Shown: piece by piece, positions 4,220 through 5,133 of the stretch
Layout: each line of letters begins with the position of its first letter
Numbering within the stretch: the stretch's first letter is position 1
Source of the DNA: Anaerolineales bacterium
GTDB lineage: Bacteria > Chloroflexota > Anaerolineae > Anaerolineales > E44-bin32
Direction: 5' to 3'
DNA: 5,133 bases
Assembly (NCBI GenBank): GCA_023250385.1
Contig: JAHFAU010000122.1
Coordinates: 1 to 5,133 of the forward strand
Position numbers and translations under genes: made by a program
The notes under the pieces: model-generated
What the model was told of the DNA's origin: nothing
The model's input: only the letters and a program-made list of their open reading frames with translations
The model's database searches: none

Positions 4220-5133
4220 ATGGCCGAGATTCCGGTGATTATCACGGTCGATCTTCCGGATCGGCTGCTCGAACGGCTTCGATCGGTTTCGCCCGAGTTA
4301 AGAATCCGGGTCCATCCCACCGGCGAAGCTTCCGAAATCCCCGAAGAGCAGCTTGCGGAGATGGAGATCCTGTATACCCGAAGCGCCCTGCCGGAGCCGG
4401 AGCAAGTTCCGAACCTGCGCTGGATCCAGTTCCACTGGTCGGGGATCGATCCGTTCGTCGATCACGGTCTGCTGCGCTCAGAAGTGATGGTGACGACGTT
4501 GAGCGGCGCGGCCGTCCCGCAGATGGCCGAATTCGCGCTGACCATGATGATGGCCGCCGCTCATCATCTTCCCGAAATGATTGAGCAGCGGAGAGGCAAG
4601 AGCTGGGCGGAGGACCGCTTTAGCCGCTTCCGCCCCCTGGAGCTGCGGGGGAGCACGGTCGGGATCGTGGGCTATGGCAGTATCGGACGGGAGGTCGCTC
4701 GTCTGTGCGTAGCCTTTGGGGCCACGGTGTTGGTAACCAAGCGGGATCTCAAGCTGCTTGAGCAGCAGGGATATCGGCCCGAAGGATCGGGCGATCCGCA
4801 AGCGGAGCTGCCAACCCGGATCTACCCGCCCCAGGCACTGGCTTCGATGGCATCCGAATGCGACTTCCTGGTGATCACGGTCCCTCTGACTCCGGAGACT
4901 CGCGGCCTAGTAGGTGAACAGGTGTTGCGGCGCATGAAACCCACCGCTTATCTGGTTGACGTCTCACGGGGTGGGGTCGTCGATCATGGGGCACTGGTCG
5001 AGGCCCTGGGGGGCGGCCGGATCGCGGGGGCTGCACTGGACGTCTACCCAGTGGAGCCGCTGCCGCAGAGCAGCCCGCTGTGGGAGCTTCCAAACCTCAT
5101 CCTTTCCCCGCACGTCGCCGGCACCTCCGGGCG
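4220..5133 (+). CDS. D-isomer specific 2-hydroxyacid dehydrogenase, 3' end outside window
   Basis: An open frame runs to the window edge without a stop, giving 304 complete codons from ATG 4220 (307 from ATG 4211); the C-terminus is missing. It is an NAD(P)-dependent reductase of 2-keto acids (glyoxylate/hydroxypyruvate reductase-like), cytosolic. Numbering from 4220: an N-terminal substrate domain (1-about 95), the Rossmann motif GYGSIG (151-156), then catalytic Arg250 in DVSRGGVVDHGAL, Glu279 in DVYPVEP and His298 in SPHVAGTSG. All three catalytic residues are present. The second Rossmann strand ends VTKRD (172-176) instead of the acidic residue of NAD-specific members, which hints at NADPH (inference). 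A stretch of about 25 residues after it (about 180-205, QGYRPEGSGDPQAEL) is longer than in compact family members. I prefer ATG 4220 because TACAAT lies seven bases upstream and neither ATG has a Shine-Dalgarno site. It is divergent from the MoxR gene; its substrate is not determined by sequence. Confidence 0.92.
   Translation, partial: MAEIPVIITVDLPDRLLERLRSVSPELRIRVHPTGEASEIPEEQLAEMEILYTRSALPEPEQVPNLRWIQFHWSGIDPFVDHGLLRSEVMVTTLSGAAVPQMAEFALTMMMAAAHHLPEMIEQRRGKSWAEDRFSRFRPLELRGSTVGIVGYGSIGREVARLCVAFGATVLVTKRDLKLLEQQGYRPEGSGDPQAELPTRIYPPQALASMASECDFLVITVPLTPETRGLVGEQVLRRMKPTAYLVDVSRGGVVDHGALVEALGGGRIAGAALDVYPVEPLPQSSPLWELPNLILSPHVAGTSG

Noticed and set aside
1..5133. CRISPR array, tRNA/rRNA genes, insertion sequence or attachment site
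   Set aside because: No regularly spaced repeats, no cloverleaf or rRNA signature, and no transposase or terminal repeats were seen on either strand.

Overview
This 5.1-kb window comes from a GC-rich bacterial chromosome. The protein types (a DUF2877 protein, a UraA-type NCS2 permease, a CoxD-type MoxR ATPase and a D-2-hydroxyacid dehydrogenase with a long inter-domain insert) and the mix of Shine-Dalgarno and apparently leaderless starts fit Chloroflexota or a similar deep-branching lineage. That placement is an inference from sequence style, not a database result.

Layout, left to right. Positions 2-970 (+) hold a DUF2877-family gene whose 5' end touches the window edge. It converges on an 85-codon minus-strand gene (1053-1310) for a small single-pass membrane protein, with a near-symmetric terminator hairpin (1000-1027) between them. 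Upstream of that small gene is a 173-bp spacer with a strong hairpin (1420-1447). Next comes the minus-strand NCS2 nucleobase permease (1484-2887). It is preceded by a 405-bp non-coding stretch (2888-3292) holding a good minus-strand intrinsic terminator (2986-3015) and, just upstream of it, a segment able to form two competing long RNA folds. The minus-strand MoxR/CoxD-type AAA+ ATPase occupies 3293-4177 (or 4186). A very tight divergent gap separates it from a plus-strand D-2-hydroxyacid dehydrogenase (from 4220, or 4211) that runs off the right edge.

Functional reading. DUF2877 includes E. coli YlbF/AllH, a subunit of the oxamate carbamoyltransferase of allantoin breakdown. CoxD-type MoxR proteins serve maturation of molybdenum hydroxylases (CO dehydrogenase/xanthine dehydrogenase family). 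NCS2 permeases import uracil, xanthine or urate. A 2-hydroxyacid dehydrogenase could reduce glyoxylate, an end product of ureide catabolism. Together they suggest a fragment of a nucleobase/ureide uptake and breakdown neighbourhood. This is an inference, because no molybdenum hydroxylase, allantoinase or carbamate kinase gene lies inside the window.

The points most worth a second look are the structured RNA-like segment upstream of the permease, the two apparently leaderless divergent genes, the Gly-to-Ser change in the permease's NAT signature, and a CoxD-type ATPase with no CoxE/VWA partner immediately downstream.
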